DNA from: UBA2279 sp041595875
GTDB taxonomy: Bacteria; Actinomycetota; Coriobacteriia; Anaerosomatales; Anaerosomataceae
NCBI GenBank assembly: GCA_041595875.1
Contig: JBFHJN010000003.1
Location: 1 to 64,000 of the forward strand
DNA: 64,000 bases
Direction: 5' to 3'
Each line of letters opens with the position of its first letter. The stretch's first letter is position 1. A program made the position numbers and the translations under genes. The notes under the pieces are model-generated. The model was not told the origin of the DNA, searched no databases, and saw only the letters and a list, made by a program, of their open reading frames with translations. Below, piece by piece: positions 41,190 to 49,074 of this stretch.

Positions 41190-42056
41190 CTACCCTGTCC
41201 ACTCCTCGGCCAGCGCCTCGAGCATCTCGTCCCAGCTCGGCGGCGTCCACCCGGTCTTCTCCCTGAACCCCGTGCTGTCCAGCGAGCGGTCTATCACGAG
41301 CTCCCCGGACGGCGTCAGGTCCACATCCCACACGAGCTTCTCGGCAAGCTTTGAGAGCAGCGTGAACTTGTCGATCGGCTGGGCCGAGACGTGCCACAGA
41401 CCGTGAAGCGACTCATCCGGGAGGACGACATCGCGTATGACTTCTGTGAGCGCCCGGGTGGTCAGGCCGCTGAAGATCGCCTTCGTAAAGCCTTTGAGCT
41501 GCTCGGCACGATGCGCGGCGAACCAGCCGACGAGCCCCGTGGGATCCCCCAGCTGCCAGCCGATAATGGAGGTCCGGAGCGTGACCACGTTCTCGCGATC
41601 GGTGACCTCGCCAAGCAGCTTGGAGCGGCCGTACAGATCGAATGCATCCGGGACGTCCGCCTCCGTGTAGCCGCCACGCGAGCCGCTGAACACGCAGTCG
41701 GTGCTCACGTGGATCATGCGCGCGCCGTAGAGCGCACATGCGTCGGCCAGCAGGTGCGGCCACAGGCTGTTCACTTCTATCGACGGGATGGCCGCCTTCG
41801 CGTCCTCGCGCTGCTTCACGATGCCGATCGCGTTCAGCACGAGGTCGGGCTGCACCATCGCCAGCAACTCGTAGGCGTCATCGGCGTTGGTCGCGTCCAG
41901 ACCGCCGAGCAGGCGGTCGGCAGGCACTCCCAGCTCTGGCAGCGTTTCGGGATTGCGGCACGCACCCCAGACCTCGAAGTCGGGCGCCAGCACGCGCAGC
42001 GCCTCATGGCCGAGCATGCCGCTCGCGCCAACTACCAGAATTCGCGGGCCGCTCAC
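41190..42056 (-). CDS. RmlD-like nucleotide-sugar reductase
   Basis: 288 residues, extended SDR fold. It has the NAD(P) loop VVGASGMLGHEAL, then LNAIGIVKQ, the serine of HVSTDCVFSGSRGGY, the active-site YGRSKLLGE (Y-x3-K), and VTLRTSIIG. It follows an UDP-GlcNAc 2-epimerase-like and a CapD/FnlA-like gene, both coupled to it. That trio is the composition of the UDP-L-FucNAc (FnlA-FnlB-FnlC, CapE-F-G) and UDP-L-RhaNAc/QuiNAc pathways, where this protein would be the C4 reductase. It lacks the C-terminal cupin domain that CapF-type reductases carry. The overlap with the epimerase stop is ATGA (42053-42056). Confidence 0.85.
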   Translation of the reverse strand: MSGPRILVVGASGMLGHEALRVLAPDFEVWGACRNPETLPELGVPADRLLGGLDATNADDAYELLAMVQPDLVLNAIGIVKQREDAKAAIPSIEVNSLWPHLLADACALYGARMIHVSTDCVFSGSRGGYTEADVPDAFDLYGRSKLLGEVTDRENVVTLRTSIIGWQLGDPTGLVGWFAAHRAEQLKGFTKAIFSGLTTRALTEVIRDVVLPDESLHGLWHVSAQPIDKFTLLSKLAEKLVWDVDLTPSGELVIDRSLDSTGFREKTGWTPPSWDEMLEALAEEWTG

Positions 42057-43129
42057 GCGATGCCCAGCACGATGCGGGCGACGATGTCCGAGACGTTGCG
42101 CGCGAGGTACTCGGCCGGCGGTGTCCAGGTGCCAGCCGAGCGCACAGCGATGTCAATGGCGGGCAGGATCCTCTCGGCTTCCACGCCAGCGAGGATGTTG
42201 CTGCCGCACTCGATCGTCTCGGGTCGCTCGGTGACGTCGCGCATGGTGACTGTGGGCACTCCGAAGATGCAGCACTCCTCCTGCACGGTGCCGCTGTCGG
42301 AGAGCACGCAAAACGCCTCTTTCTCGAGACGCACGAAGTCAAAGAGGCCCATCGGCGGCACGAAGGTGACGGCACCCTCGGCCACGCCGAACTGCTGCAT
42401 CTTATCCGCTGTTCGGGGGTGCAGCGACGCCAGAGCGGGCATGCCGTACTTCTCGACCGCGACGTTCAGCGCGGTCACAAGCGAGGCGAGACGCGCGGGA
42501 TCGTCAGTGGTCTCGGCACGGTGCGCAGTCACGAGGAAGTAGCCGCCCGGCTTGACGCCGAATGCGGTGAACGGGTCGGCGGCGTCGATCTGCGGCGCGT
42601 AGAAGTCCAGCACCTCTTTGATGGGGTTGCCGGTCACGAAGGTGCGCTGCCGCTCGATACCCTCGCGCACGAGGTTCTCGGCGCTGCGGTACGTGTATGG
42701 CATGAGGACGCTGGATGAGTGATCGATGACGCGCCGGTTCACTTCTTCCGGTACGCGGTCGTCGTAGCAGCGGTTGCCGGCTTCCATGTGACACACGCGG
42801 ATGCCCATGCGCTTGGCCACAAAAGCCGCGATCCCGGTGTTGGTGTCGCCGAGGATGAGCACGGTATCGGGCTTCTCGGCGGCAAAGAGCTCCTCGGCAC
42901 GGGCGAGCATCTGCCCGATCTGATCCGCGAAGCCGGTGCCGCGCACGCCCATGTAGACGTCGGGCTCGCGCACGCCCATCTCGCGGAAGAACATGCCCGA
43001 GAGACGGTCGTCGTAGTTCTGGCCGGTGTGCACCAGCATGTGGTCGCACGTCTCATCCAGGACGCTGATGACCCGCGACAGCCGGATGATCTCCGGACGA
43101 GTTCCGAGCAGGGTGATGACTTTCGGCAT
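42053..43129 (-). CDS. UDP-N-acetylglucosamine 2-epimerase family (WecB/FnlC-like)
   Basis: 358 residues, GT-B-like epimerase. It begins KVITLLGTRPEIIRLSRVI, continues with HTGQNYDDRLSGMFF, CHMEAGNRCYDDRVPEEVNR, VTAHRAETTD, and CVLSDSGTVQEECCIFGVPTVTMRDVTERPET, all hallmark elements of the family with the catalytic Asp, Glu and His residues in place. Together with the flanking FnlA-like and RmlD-like genes it probably catalyses the C2 epimerisation that ends UDP-L-FucNAc synthesis. It starts directly after the FnlA-like stop without a gap. A housekeeping WecB role giving UDP-ManNAc is the alternative. Confidence 0.88.
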   Translation of the reverse strand: MPKVITLLGTRPEIIRLSRVISVLDETCDHMLVHTGQNYDDRLSGMFFREMGVREPDVYMGVRGTGFADQIGQMLARAEELFAAEKPDTVLILGDTNTGIAAFVAKRMGIRVCHMEAGNRCYDDRVPEEVNRRVIDHSSSVLMPYTYRSAENLVREGIERQRTFVTGNPIKEVLDFYAPQIDAADPFTAFGVKPGGYFLVTAHRAETTDDPARLASLVTALNVAVEKYGMPALASLHPRTADKMQQFGVAEGAVTFVPPMGLFDFVRLEKEAFCVLSDSGTVQEECCIFGVPTVTMRDVTERPETIECGSNILAGVEAERILPAIDIAVRSAGTWTPPAEYLARNVSDIVARIVLGIA

Positions 43130-44185
43130 CTACGCCTCCAGGTAGCTCTCGCCGATTACGTCCGGGATCTTCTCGGTGAGGAACTTCGCAAGGCTCGCCT
43201 CATCCATGAGCGCGCCGGCCGAGCTGTACTCACCGACGAGCGCCGGGTCGCTCACCGGGTCCGAAAGCTCGGGGAGCATCGGACGGAGCGCGAAGTAGCC
43301 CTCGTGGCCGAAGACGGTGCGGGTGGCCTCTTCCTCGGAGAGCAGGATCTCGTGGATCTTCTCGCCGGGGCGGATCCCGGTGATGACCATCTCGATATCC
43401 TTGTCGCCGATGAGGAACTGCGCAAGGTCGGTCATCTTGGCGCTGGGGCACTTGGGGATGTAGGTCTCGCCGGGCGCTGCCGAGCGGACCGCAGCGATGA
43501 TCGTGTCCACGGCGTCCTCAAGCGTGAGGAGAAAGCGGGTCATATCTGCGGTGGTGATGGTCACCGGGCCGCCAGCCGCGATCTGGTCCAAGAACAGCGG
43601 CACGACCGACCCGCGCGAGGCGAGGACGTTGCCGTAGCGCGCCGCTATGAAACGCGTATCGGGGGCACGCAGGTTGCCGTCGATGTACACGCGCTCCTGG
43701 ACCGCCTTCGTCATGCCCATGACGTTCACAGGCTTGCATGCCTTGTCGGTGGAGATGCCCACGACGGTCTCCACGGGCAGGCCGTGCTCGGAGATCGCGC
43801 GTACGAGGTTCTCGGCGCCGCCGACGTTGGTGAGCACGGCCTCCCAGGGATAGTACTCGCAGCTTGGGACCTGTTTGAGCGCCGCTGCTGCGAACACTAT
43901 GTCCGCGCCGCGCGTGGCGCGCACGACGCTTGCGTAGTCACGCACATCGCCGATGATGAACCGCAGCGCCTGACGCGAGTTCTCGAAAATGACTTCGTCT
44001 GTCGCTGTGCAACGCTGCATGAAGTCGAGCCGCATGTAGTGCTGCTTGGCCTCGTCTCGCGAGAATACAGTGACGCTATCTGGCACGCCCTCAACGCCTG
44101 AGAGCAGGCGTCTCACGAGGACCTGTCCCAGTGAGCCGGTCCCGCCGGTAACGAGTATGCTCTTGCCTTCGAAGATCCCGGACAC
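43130..44185 (-). CDS. CapD/FnlA-like UDP-GlcNAc 4,6-dehydratase/5-epimerase
   Basis: 351 residues, SDR extended. It has ILVTGGTGSLGQVLVRRLL at the N-terminus, FSRDEAKQHYMR, VFAAAALKQVPSCEYYP, then GISTDKACKPVNVMGMTKAVQE, where the catalytic base is Lys/Met-flanked as in inverting dehydratases, and SRGSVVPLFLDQIAAGGPVTITTADMTRF, typical of FnlA/CapE/WbjB. The C-terminal region (GEKIHEILLSEEEATRTV) also matches these enzymes. It would open the route from UDP-GlcNAc to a 2-acetamido-2,6-dideoxy-L-sugar. The GTG start has GGAGG 5 bases upstream. It is the first gene of the leftward unit, divergent from ManC. Confidence 0.9.
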   Translation of the reverse strand: MSGIFEGKSILVTGGTGSLGQVLVRRLLSGVEGVPDSVTVFSRDEAKQHYMRLDFMQRCTATDEVIFENSRQALRFIIGDVRDYASVVRATRGADIVFAAAALKQVPSCEYYPWEAVLTNVGGAENLVRAISEHGLPVETVVGISTDKACKPVNVMGMTKAVQERVYIDGNLRAPDTRFIAARYGNVLASRGSVVPLFLDQIAAGGPVTITTADMTRFLLTLEDAVDTIIAAVRSAAPGETYIPKCPSAKMTDLAQFLIGDKDIEMVITGIRPGEKIHEILLSEEEATRTVFGHEGYFALRPMLPELSDPVSDPALVGEYSSAGALMDEASLAKFLTEKIPDVIGESYLEA

Positions 44186-44216
44186 AATCGCCTCCGATGC
44201 ATCGTGTGCTCAACAG

Positions 44217-44222
44217 ATTGTA
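44217..44222 (-). promoter_or_regulatory. Candidate -10 element of the amino-sugar operon
   Basis: TACAAT on the minus strand lies 32 bases before the GTG of the FnlA-like gene. No good -35 is seen at the proper distance. It is listed because a promoter is expected in this divergent intergenic region (44186-44316). Confidence 0.3.
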
Positions 44223-44303
44223 CACTTTGTATGTATGCCGCCACCCGCAGCGCGCGGGATGAAACAGGTCTACCCAAGCGTGTCTCCGCGCCTTGGCAAA
44301 CGG

Positions 44304-44309
44304 TATACT
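44304..44309 (+). promoter_or_regulatory. Candidate -10 element giving a leaderless manC mRNA
   Basis: TATACT ends 7 bases before the ATG at 44317, so transcription would start at or next to the start codon. There is no ribosome site in front of this ATG, which fits a leaderless message as is common in actinobacteria. The -35 region is poor. Confidence 0.4.
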
Positions 44310-44316
44310 TGTCCGC

Positions 44317-45804
44317 ATGTCCACAACACAGCGTATACCTCATCTGCACGCGGTCGTCCTCGCCGGAGGCAGCGGCACCCGTTTCTGGCCGCTCTCGCGA
44401 GAGCTGGCTCCCAAGCAGTTCGTGAAGATCTTCGGCGGCATCAGCCTGATCACCCGGGCGGTCATGCGCATCTCCGAGTTGACGTCCGAAGCGGGCATAC
44501 ATGTCTTGACGAACGAGCGTCTGCTCGATGAGCTCCGCAACCACCTCAAATCACAGCCGGAACTCGATGGTTTGATGATCGACTACCTGGCCGAACCTAC
44601 ACCACGCAACACAGCCGCAGCGATCGCGCTCGCCGCCGCCTACGTCGCCGGGCTCGATCCCGAGGCGGTAATGGTCGTGCTCCCGTCAGACCACATACTT
44701 GAAGATGGAGAGCGCTGGAGCCGGACGTTGCGCGTCGCCACGAAGTTGGCAGCCGATGGTCGTCTCGTGACGCTCGGCCTTGCACCATCCCGTCCGGAGA
44801 CAGGCTACGGCTACATCCGGATGGGCGCCCCGATAGAAGGCTATGCCGACTCGGAGATCGCCGGACACGAGGTCCTCGAGTTCGTTGAGAAGCCCGACCT
44901 CGCTTCTGCCCAGCGATTTCTCGCCTCGGGCAAGTACCTGTGGAACTCCGGCATGCTGGTCGCCCGGGCCGACTCGATTCTTCGCGAGCTCGAACTGGCC
45001 GGCCAACGAGCCGCAACGGCGGAGTCAGCGGATTCGGCGCGTATCGCCCGGACCGCCCAGACGATCGGCTTGATGCATCCCGGACAATGGACGAACGACG
45101 CGGCCCGGGAGTCTTTTGCGGCACTACCCTCAGTGCCGTTCGATAAAGCGGCCCTCGAAGTATCGGACGCAGTCGCCGTGGTCCCGGCCGACCTCGACTG
45201 GTCTGATGTGGGCTCGCTGCTCGCACTTGAAGATGTCGCCGAGCATGACAGCCGTGGGAACATGCTTGCAGGGCATACCGTCGACATCGATTCGCACGAC
45301 TCGATCGTCTATACCGAGAACCGGCTGGTTGCCACTCTTGGCCTGAAGGACACGATCGTCGTCGATACCGCGGATGCCACCCTGGTGGCGGCGAAGGATC
45401 GCGCACAAGACGTCCGCCTCGTAGTGGAAGCACTTCGCGCCCTGGGTTCCCCGGAGATCGTCGAGTCACGATCGTCCCTGCGACCGTGGGGTTCGTGGAC
45501 GTTACTGGTGAAAGGACCGGGATTCCAGGTCAAGACGATCGATGTCTTGCCCGGTCACCGTCTGTCACTGCAAAGCCATGCGCACAGGAGCGAGCACTGG
45601 ATAGTCGTGGAGGGCACCGCCCTGGTGACAATCGACGGATCGACATTCACCGTGACCGCCAACGAGTCCAAATACATACCCCTTGGCGCGGTGCATCGGC
45701 TTGAGAACGCTGGCGACGGCGAGCTGCGCGTTGTAGAAGTAGCCGTGGGCGACTACCTCGGCGAGGACGACATCGTCCGCTACGAAGACGACTGGGCGCG
45801 CTAG
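44317..45804 (+). CDS. manC: Mannose-1-phosphate guanylyltransferase (bifunctional ManC type)
   Basis: 495 residues from the ATG at 44317. The nucleotidyltransferase domain (1-340) begins HAVVLAGGSGTRFWPLSRELAPKQF, the pyrophosphorylase signature with the catalytic Arg and Lys, and includes VEKPDLASA and WNSGMLVARAD. The C-terminal cupin domain (380-490) carries the mannose-6-phosphate isomerase signature: PWGSWTLL, FQVKTIDVLPGHRLSLQSHAHRSEHWIVVEGTA and IPLGAVHRLEN, with the metal-binding His and Gln residues. It supplies GDP-mannose, so mannose, fucose or rhamnose derivatives may be in the glycan. Transcription diverges from the amino-sugar genes and converges on galU. Confidence 0.92.
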   Translation: MSTTQRIPHLHAVVLAGGSGTRFWPLSRELAPKQFVKIFGGISLITRAVMRISELTSEAGIHVLTNERLLDELRNHLKSQPELDGLMIDYLAEPTPRNTAAAIALAAAYVAGLDPEAVMVVLPSDHILEDGERWSRTLRVATKLAADGRLVTLGLAPSRPETGYGYIRMGAPIEGYADSEIAGHEVLEFVEKPDLASAQRFLASGKYLWNSGMLVARADSILRELELAGQRAATAESADSARIARTAQTIGLMHPGQWTNDAARESFAALPSVPFDKAALEVSDAVAVVPADLDWSDVGSLLALEDVAEHDSRGNMLAGHTVDIDSHDSIVYTENRLVATLGLKDTIVVDTADATLVAAKDRAQDVRLVVEALRALGSPEIVESRSSLRPWGSWTLLVKGPGFQVKTIDVLPGHRLSLQSHAHRSEHWIVVEGTALVTIDGSTFTVTANESKYIPLGAVHRLENAGDGELRVVEVAVGDYLGEDDIVRYEDDWAR

Positions 45805-45829
45805 AGGCTCTCCGCTCGAGCCCTCGGCC

Positions 45830-46684
45830 CTACTCGCCGAGGATACCCTCCATGATGTCCCGCAGCTGCGGGCCGTACTCCTCGGTCTCCAGCGCAAGGC
45901 GGATGTTCGCATCAAGCCAGGACAGGATGTTGCCCGTGTCAAAGCCGGGACAATCCATCGTGGTCGCGTAGATATCCTCCGAGCGAAGCAGCTCACGAAG
46001 CGCATCGGTCAGCTGGACCTCGTCCCCGCGTCCGGGTTCGATGGTGGGCAGTATCTCCATGATCTTCGGGGTAAGCAGGTACCGTCCGAAGATCGCCAGG
46101 TTGCTTGGAGCCTCGTTGACCGAGGGCTTCTCGACCAGGTCCTGCAGCTTCCAGATACCCGGCTCGACCTCGGTGCCGGAGATGACGCCATACCTGCTGA
46201 CGTACTGCTGCTCAACGGGCGTCACAGCCAGAACGGAAGCGCCGTACTTCTCGTACACCTCTTGGAGGCGCGGAAGGCAGCTGTTATCAGGCACCAGCAC
46301 GTCGCCCAGGAGTACGAAGAACGGCTCGGTACCGGTATGGGCAGCTCCGCACAGCACCGCATGACCCAGCCCGCGCGGACGCTTCTGGCGTACGTAGAAC
46401 ACCTCGGCCAGATCCGAGATTGCACGAACCTGACGCAGCTTGTCGGTGTTACCCGAGCGCTCAAGCAGGTCTTCCAGCTCAAGAGAACGATCGAAGTGGT
46501 CCTCGATGGCCCGCTTCCCACGCCCGGTGATAAGCAAGACGTCCGCGACACCGGCAGCGACGGCTTCCTCCACCACGTACTGGATCACCGGCTTGCCCAC
46601 GACAGGCAGCATCTCTTTTGGCTGCGCCTTTGTGGCGGGCAGGAATCGAGTACCCAGGCCGGCTGCGGGAATGATCGCCTTCAT
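45830..46684 (-). CDS. galU: UTP-glucose-1-phosphate uridylyltransferase
   Basis: 284 residues. The N-terminal signature KAIIPAAGLGTRFLPATKAQPKEMLPVVGKP and the IQYVVEEAVAAGV run are diagnostic. GHAVLCGA, VLLGDVLVPDN and LQDLVEKPSVNEAPSNLAIFGRYLLTP follow in order. It makes UDP-glucose for the glycan locus. GGGGGT precedes the ATG by about 8 bases. It lies 74 bases behind hemL and may be partly cotranscribed with the haem genes, although function places it with the polysaccharide block. It converges on manC with 25 bases between the stops. Confidence 0.95.
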   Translation of the reverse strand: MKAIIPAAGLGTRFLPATKAQPKEMLPVVGKPVIQYVVEEAVAAGVADVLLITGRGKRAIEDHFDRSLELEDLLERSGNTDKLRQVRAISDLAEVFYVRQKRPRGLGHAVLCGAAHTGTEPFFVLLGDVLVPDNSCLPRLQEVYEKYGASVLAVTPVEQQYVSRYGVISGTEVEPGIWKLQDLVEKPSVNEAPSNLAIFGRYLLTPKIMEILPTIEPGRGDEVQLTDALRELLRSEDIYATTMDCPGFDTGNILSWLDANIRLALETEEYGPQLRDIMEGILGE

Positions 46685-46758
46685 GTCGTAGACCCCCGTA
46701 TCGCATTCGTGTCACGTAAGGCACGCCGCCCCGGAACGGAACGACGCACTCAAGCGTA

Positions 46759-48042
46759 CTACAACGAGCGGAGGACTTCTCCTGCTGCGGATGTCATGGC
46801 ATCGATGTCCGCGTCAGTGTGAGCAAGCCCCACGAAGGTGGCCTCGAACTGACTGGGGGCCAGCGTGAATCCACGTTCGAGCATGCCGTTGAAGTAGCGG
46901 GCATACCGCTCGGTGTCCGACTTTGCCGCACTCGACCAGTCCGTGACAGGGCCCTTCGCGAAGAACATGCACGCCATCGAGCCCACACGGGTGAGGTATG
47001 CCTCCACACCTGCCGCCTCCACCGCCGCGCGCAGTCCCGCCTCAAGGCGCGCACCCTTACGCTCGAGCTCGTCGTAGACGCCAGGCTTCTTGAGCTCAGC
47101 GATAAGCGCCAGACCCGCGACCATCGCGACAGGATTGCCCGAGAGGGTTCCTGCCTGGTAGACCGGACCCATGGGAGCGAGGGACTGCATGATCTCGCGC
47201 TTGCCACCAAAAGCACCCACCGGGAATCCTCCACCGATGATCTTGCCCAGGGTGGTGAGGTCCGGCGTGACTCCGTAGCGCTCCTGTGCGCCACCCAGGG
47301 CCACACGGAAGCCACTGATGACTTCGTCAAAGATCAGGACGACGCCGTACTCATCGCACAGCGCACGCAAGCCCTCCAAGAACCCTTCCGCGGGAGGAAC
47401 CACGCCCATGTTGCCTGCCACAGGCTCCAAGATGATCGCTGCGACCTGCTCGCCTATCTCGGCAAGGGTCGTTCGGACAGCCTCGAGGTCGTTGTACGGC
47501 AGCACGACCGTATCGGCGGCCGCACCCTTGGTGACACCCGGCGTGGAGGGGATGCCCAGGGTCACCAGCCCGGAACCGGCGGCCACGAGCAATGCATCGC
47601 TGTGGCCGTGGTAGTTGCCGTCGAACTTGATGAACTTCTCCCGACCGGTGTAGCCACGCGCAAGGCGTATCGCGCTCATGGTCGCTTCCGTGCCCGAGGA
47701 GACCATACGGACTTCCTCGACGGAAGGAACGGCTGCCGAGACGGCCTCGGCCATCTTAAGCTCGATCTCTGTGGGAGCGCCGAAGCTGGTGCCCTTGTCG
47801 AGCTGCTCGCGCACGGCATCCAGGACCGCGTCGGGCGCGTGGCCAAGGATCATGGGCCCCCATGACGCCACGAAGTCGATGTACTCGTTGCCGTCCGCAT
47901 CCCACACATGCGAGCCTTTCGCCCGCTCGTAAAAGATGGGATCGGTGCCAACGCTCTTGAAAGCACGCACGGGCGAATTCACTCCGCCCGGAATGAAGCG
48001 GTTGGACCGTGCGAACAACTCCTGGGACTTCTCGGTATTCAT
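46759..48042 (-). CDS. hemL: Glutamate-1-semialdehyde 2,1-aminomutase
   Basis: 427 residues from the ATG at 48042, with GGAG 5 bases upstream. This class III PLP enzyme forms 5-aminolevulinate from glutamate semialdehyde, the product of HemA. Visible elements: RFIPGGVNSPVRAFKSVG at the N-terminus, SSGTEATMSAIRLARG, DGNYHGHSDALL, IFDEVISGFR, and the PLP lysine K267 in DLTTLGKIIGGGFPVGAFGG. It is the last haem gene of the leftward series, 8 bases after the fused AhbA-AhbB gene, so it shares that transcript. Confidence 0.96.
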   Translation of the reverse strand: MNTEKSQELFARSNRFIPGGVNSPVRAFKSVGTDPIFYERAKGSHVWDADGNEYIDFVASWGPMILGHAPDAVLDAVREQLDKGTSFGAPTEIELKMAEAVSAAVPSVEEVRMVSSGTEATMSAIRLARGYTGREKFIKFDGNYHGHSDALLVAAGSGLVTLGIPSTPGVTKGAAADTVVLPYNDLEAVRTTLAEIGEQVAAIILEPVAGNMGVVPPAEGFLEGLRALCDEYGVVLIFDEVISGFRVALGGAQERYGVTPDLTTLGKIIGGGFPVGAFGGKREIMQSLAPMGPVYQAGTLSGNPVAMVAGLALIAELKKPGVYDELERKGARLEAGLRAAVEAAGVEAYLTRVGSMACMFFAKGPVTDWSSAAKSDTERYARYFNGMLERGFTLAPSQFEATFVGLAHTDADIDAMTSAAGEVLRSL

Positions 48043-48050
48043 CAAGGCTC

Positions 48051-49070
48051 CTAGTCTCCCTCGGCGAAGTACTTCATCGAGGCCTTCTTGAACTCGCGGA
48101 TCGAGTAGAGCAGCCGTGGCTTCTCAAGGCCCGTGGCCTCGCGGATGCTCTCGGCAACGGTCTCGCACTCCTCGCGTGTGCGGCCGTGGATCATCGTGTA
48201 GAGGTTCGCCGGCCACGTGGGCGCGGTGGGCCTTTGGTAGCAATGGCTGACCTCTTTGAACGACGCCATGATGGGGCCCACTTCCTCGACCCGCTCCTCG
48301 GGGCAGCTCCACACACCCATCGCATTGGCCGAGAAACCCGTCTTGTGGTGCTTGATGGCGGCACCGAAGCGGCGGATGACGCGCGATTCGCTCCAGGCGG
48401 CCGTGCGCTCCAGCACCCAGGGCTCGTCCACGTCATAGCCACACTCGACGAGCGTGCGGGCGATCTGCGCGAACGGATGCTCCACAGGCGGCAGGTCAGC
48501 CTGGAGCAGCCTGGCCAGCGCCTTCTCTTCCCGGCTGAGGTGCACCGGCTCGATCTCGGCAGGCTTGATGATGGGTGGCGCCTCAGCGCGCTGCTTGCGC
48601 TCGCCCGTGAAGTCGAAGTCCACCTTGATCTTGAACAGCCGGATCGCCGGCAGATCGAGGATGTCGTCGATACCGGTGCGCTCGGCGATCTCGTCCAAGA
48701 TCGCCTCGATGCGAGCCTGGTTGGGGGCTATGAGCGTGAACCACACGTTGTAGCGGTCCTCGCGCTCGTAGTTGTGAGTGACGTTGTGATACTCGCCGAT
48801 AAGCGCCGCAACCTCGTCTATGCGCTCCTCCGGCACGGCGATGGCGCAAAGCGTGCTGCGATAGCCCAGACGGTGCGAATCGAAGATCGCGCCCATCCTG
48901 CGGATGATGCCTTCGGCCTTCATGTGGCGCACGGAAGCCAGGACCTCAGCCTCGCTTGACCCGAGCTCCCCTGCCAACACGGCGTAGGGCCGCGGTTTGA
49001 TGGGAAACGAGGCCTGGATGGTGGTCAGGACGCGACGGTCCAGATCTGACAACTCCACGGACGATGCCAC
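48051..49070 (-). CDS. ahbAB: Fused siroheme decarboxylase AhbA-AhbB (NirDL type)
   Basis: About 339 residues; GTG codons at 49082, 49070 and 49058 are possible starts, and the ribosome site does not decide between them. Two homologous halves, each an Lrp/AsnC-type helix-turn-helix plus an alpha/beta domain, lie at about 5-150 and 175-325. The first contains LDRRVLTTIQASFPI and HNVTHNYEREDRYNVWFTLIA; the second contains LLQADLPPVEHPFAQIA, VIRRFGAAIKHHKTGF and KEVSHCYQRPTAPTWPANLYTMI. Each half keeps the active-site His. Siroheme decarboxylase removes two acetate carboxyls to give 12,18-didecarboxysiroheme. Where AhbA and AhbB are usually separate, here they are one chain. The gene nearly abuts ahbD upstream. 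Confidence 0.9.
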   Translation of the reverse strand: MASSVELSDLDRRVLTTIQASFPIKPRPYAVLAGELGSSEAEVLASVRHMKAEGIIRRMGAIFDSHRLGYRSTLCAIAVPEERIDEVAALIGEYHNVTHNYEREDRYNVWFTLIAPNQARIEAILDEIAERTGIDDILDLPAIRLFKIKVDFDFTGERKQRAEAPPIIKPAEIEPVHLSREEKALARLLQADLPPVEHPFAQIARTLVECGYDVDEPWVLERTAAWSESRVIRRFGAAIKHHKTGFSANAMGVWSCPEERVEEVGPIMASFKEVSHCYQRPTAPTWPANLYTMIHGRTREECETVAESIREATGLEKPRLLYSIREFKKASMKYFAEGD

Positions 49071-49074
49071 CTGG

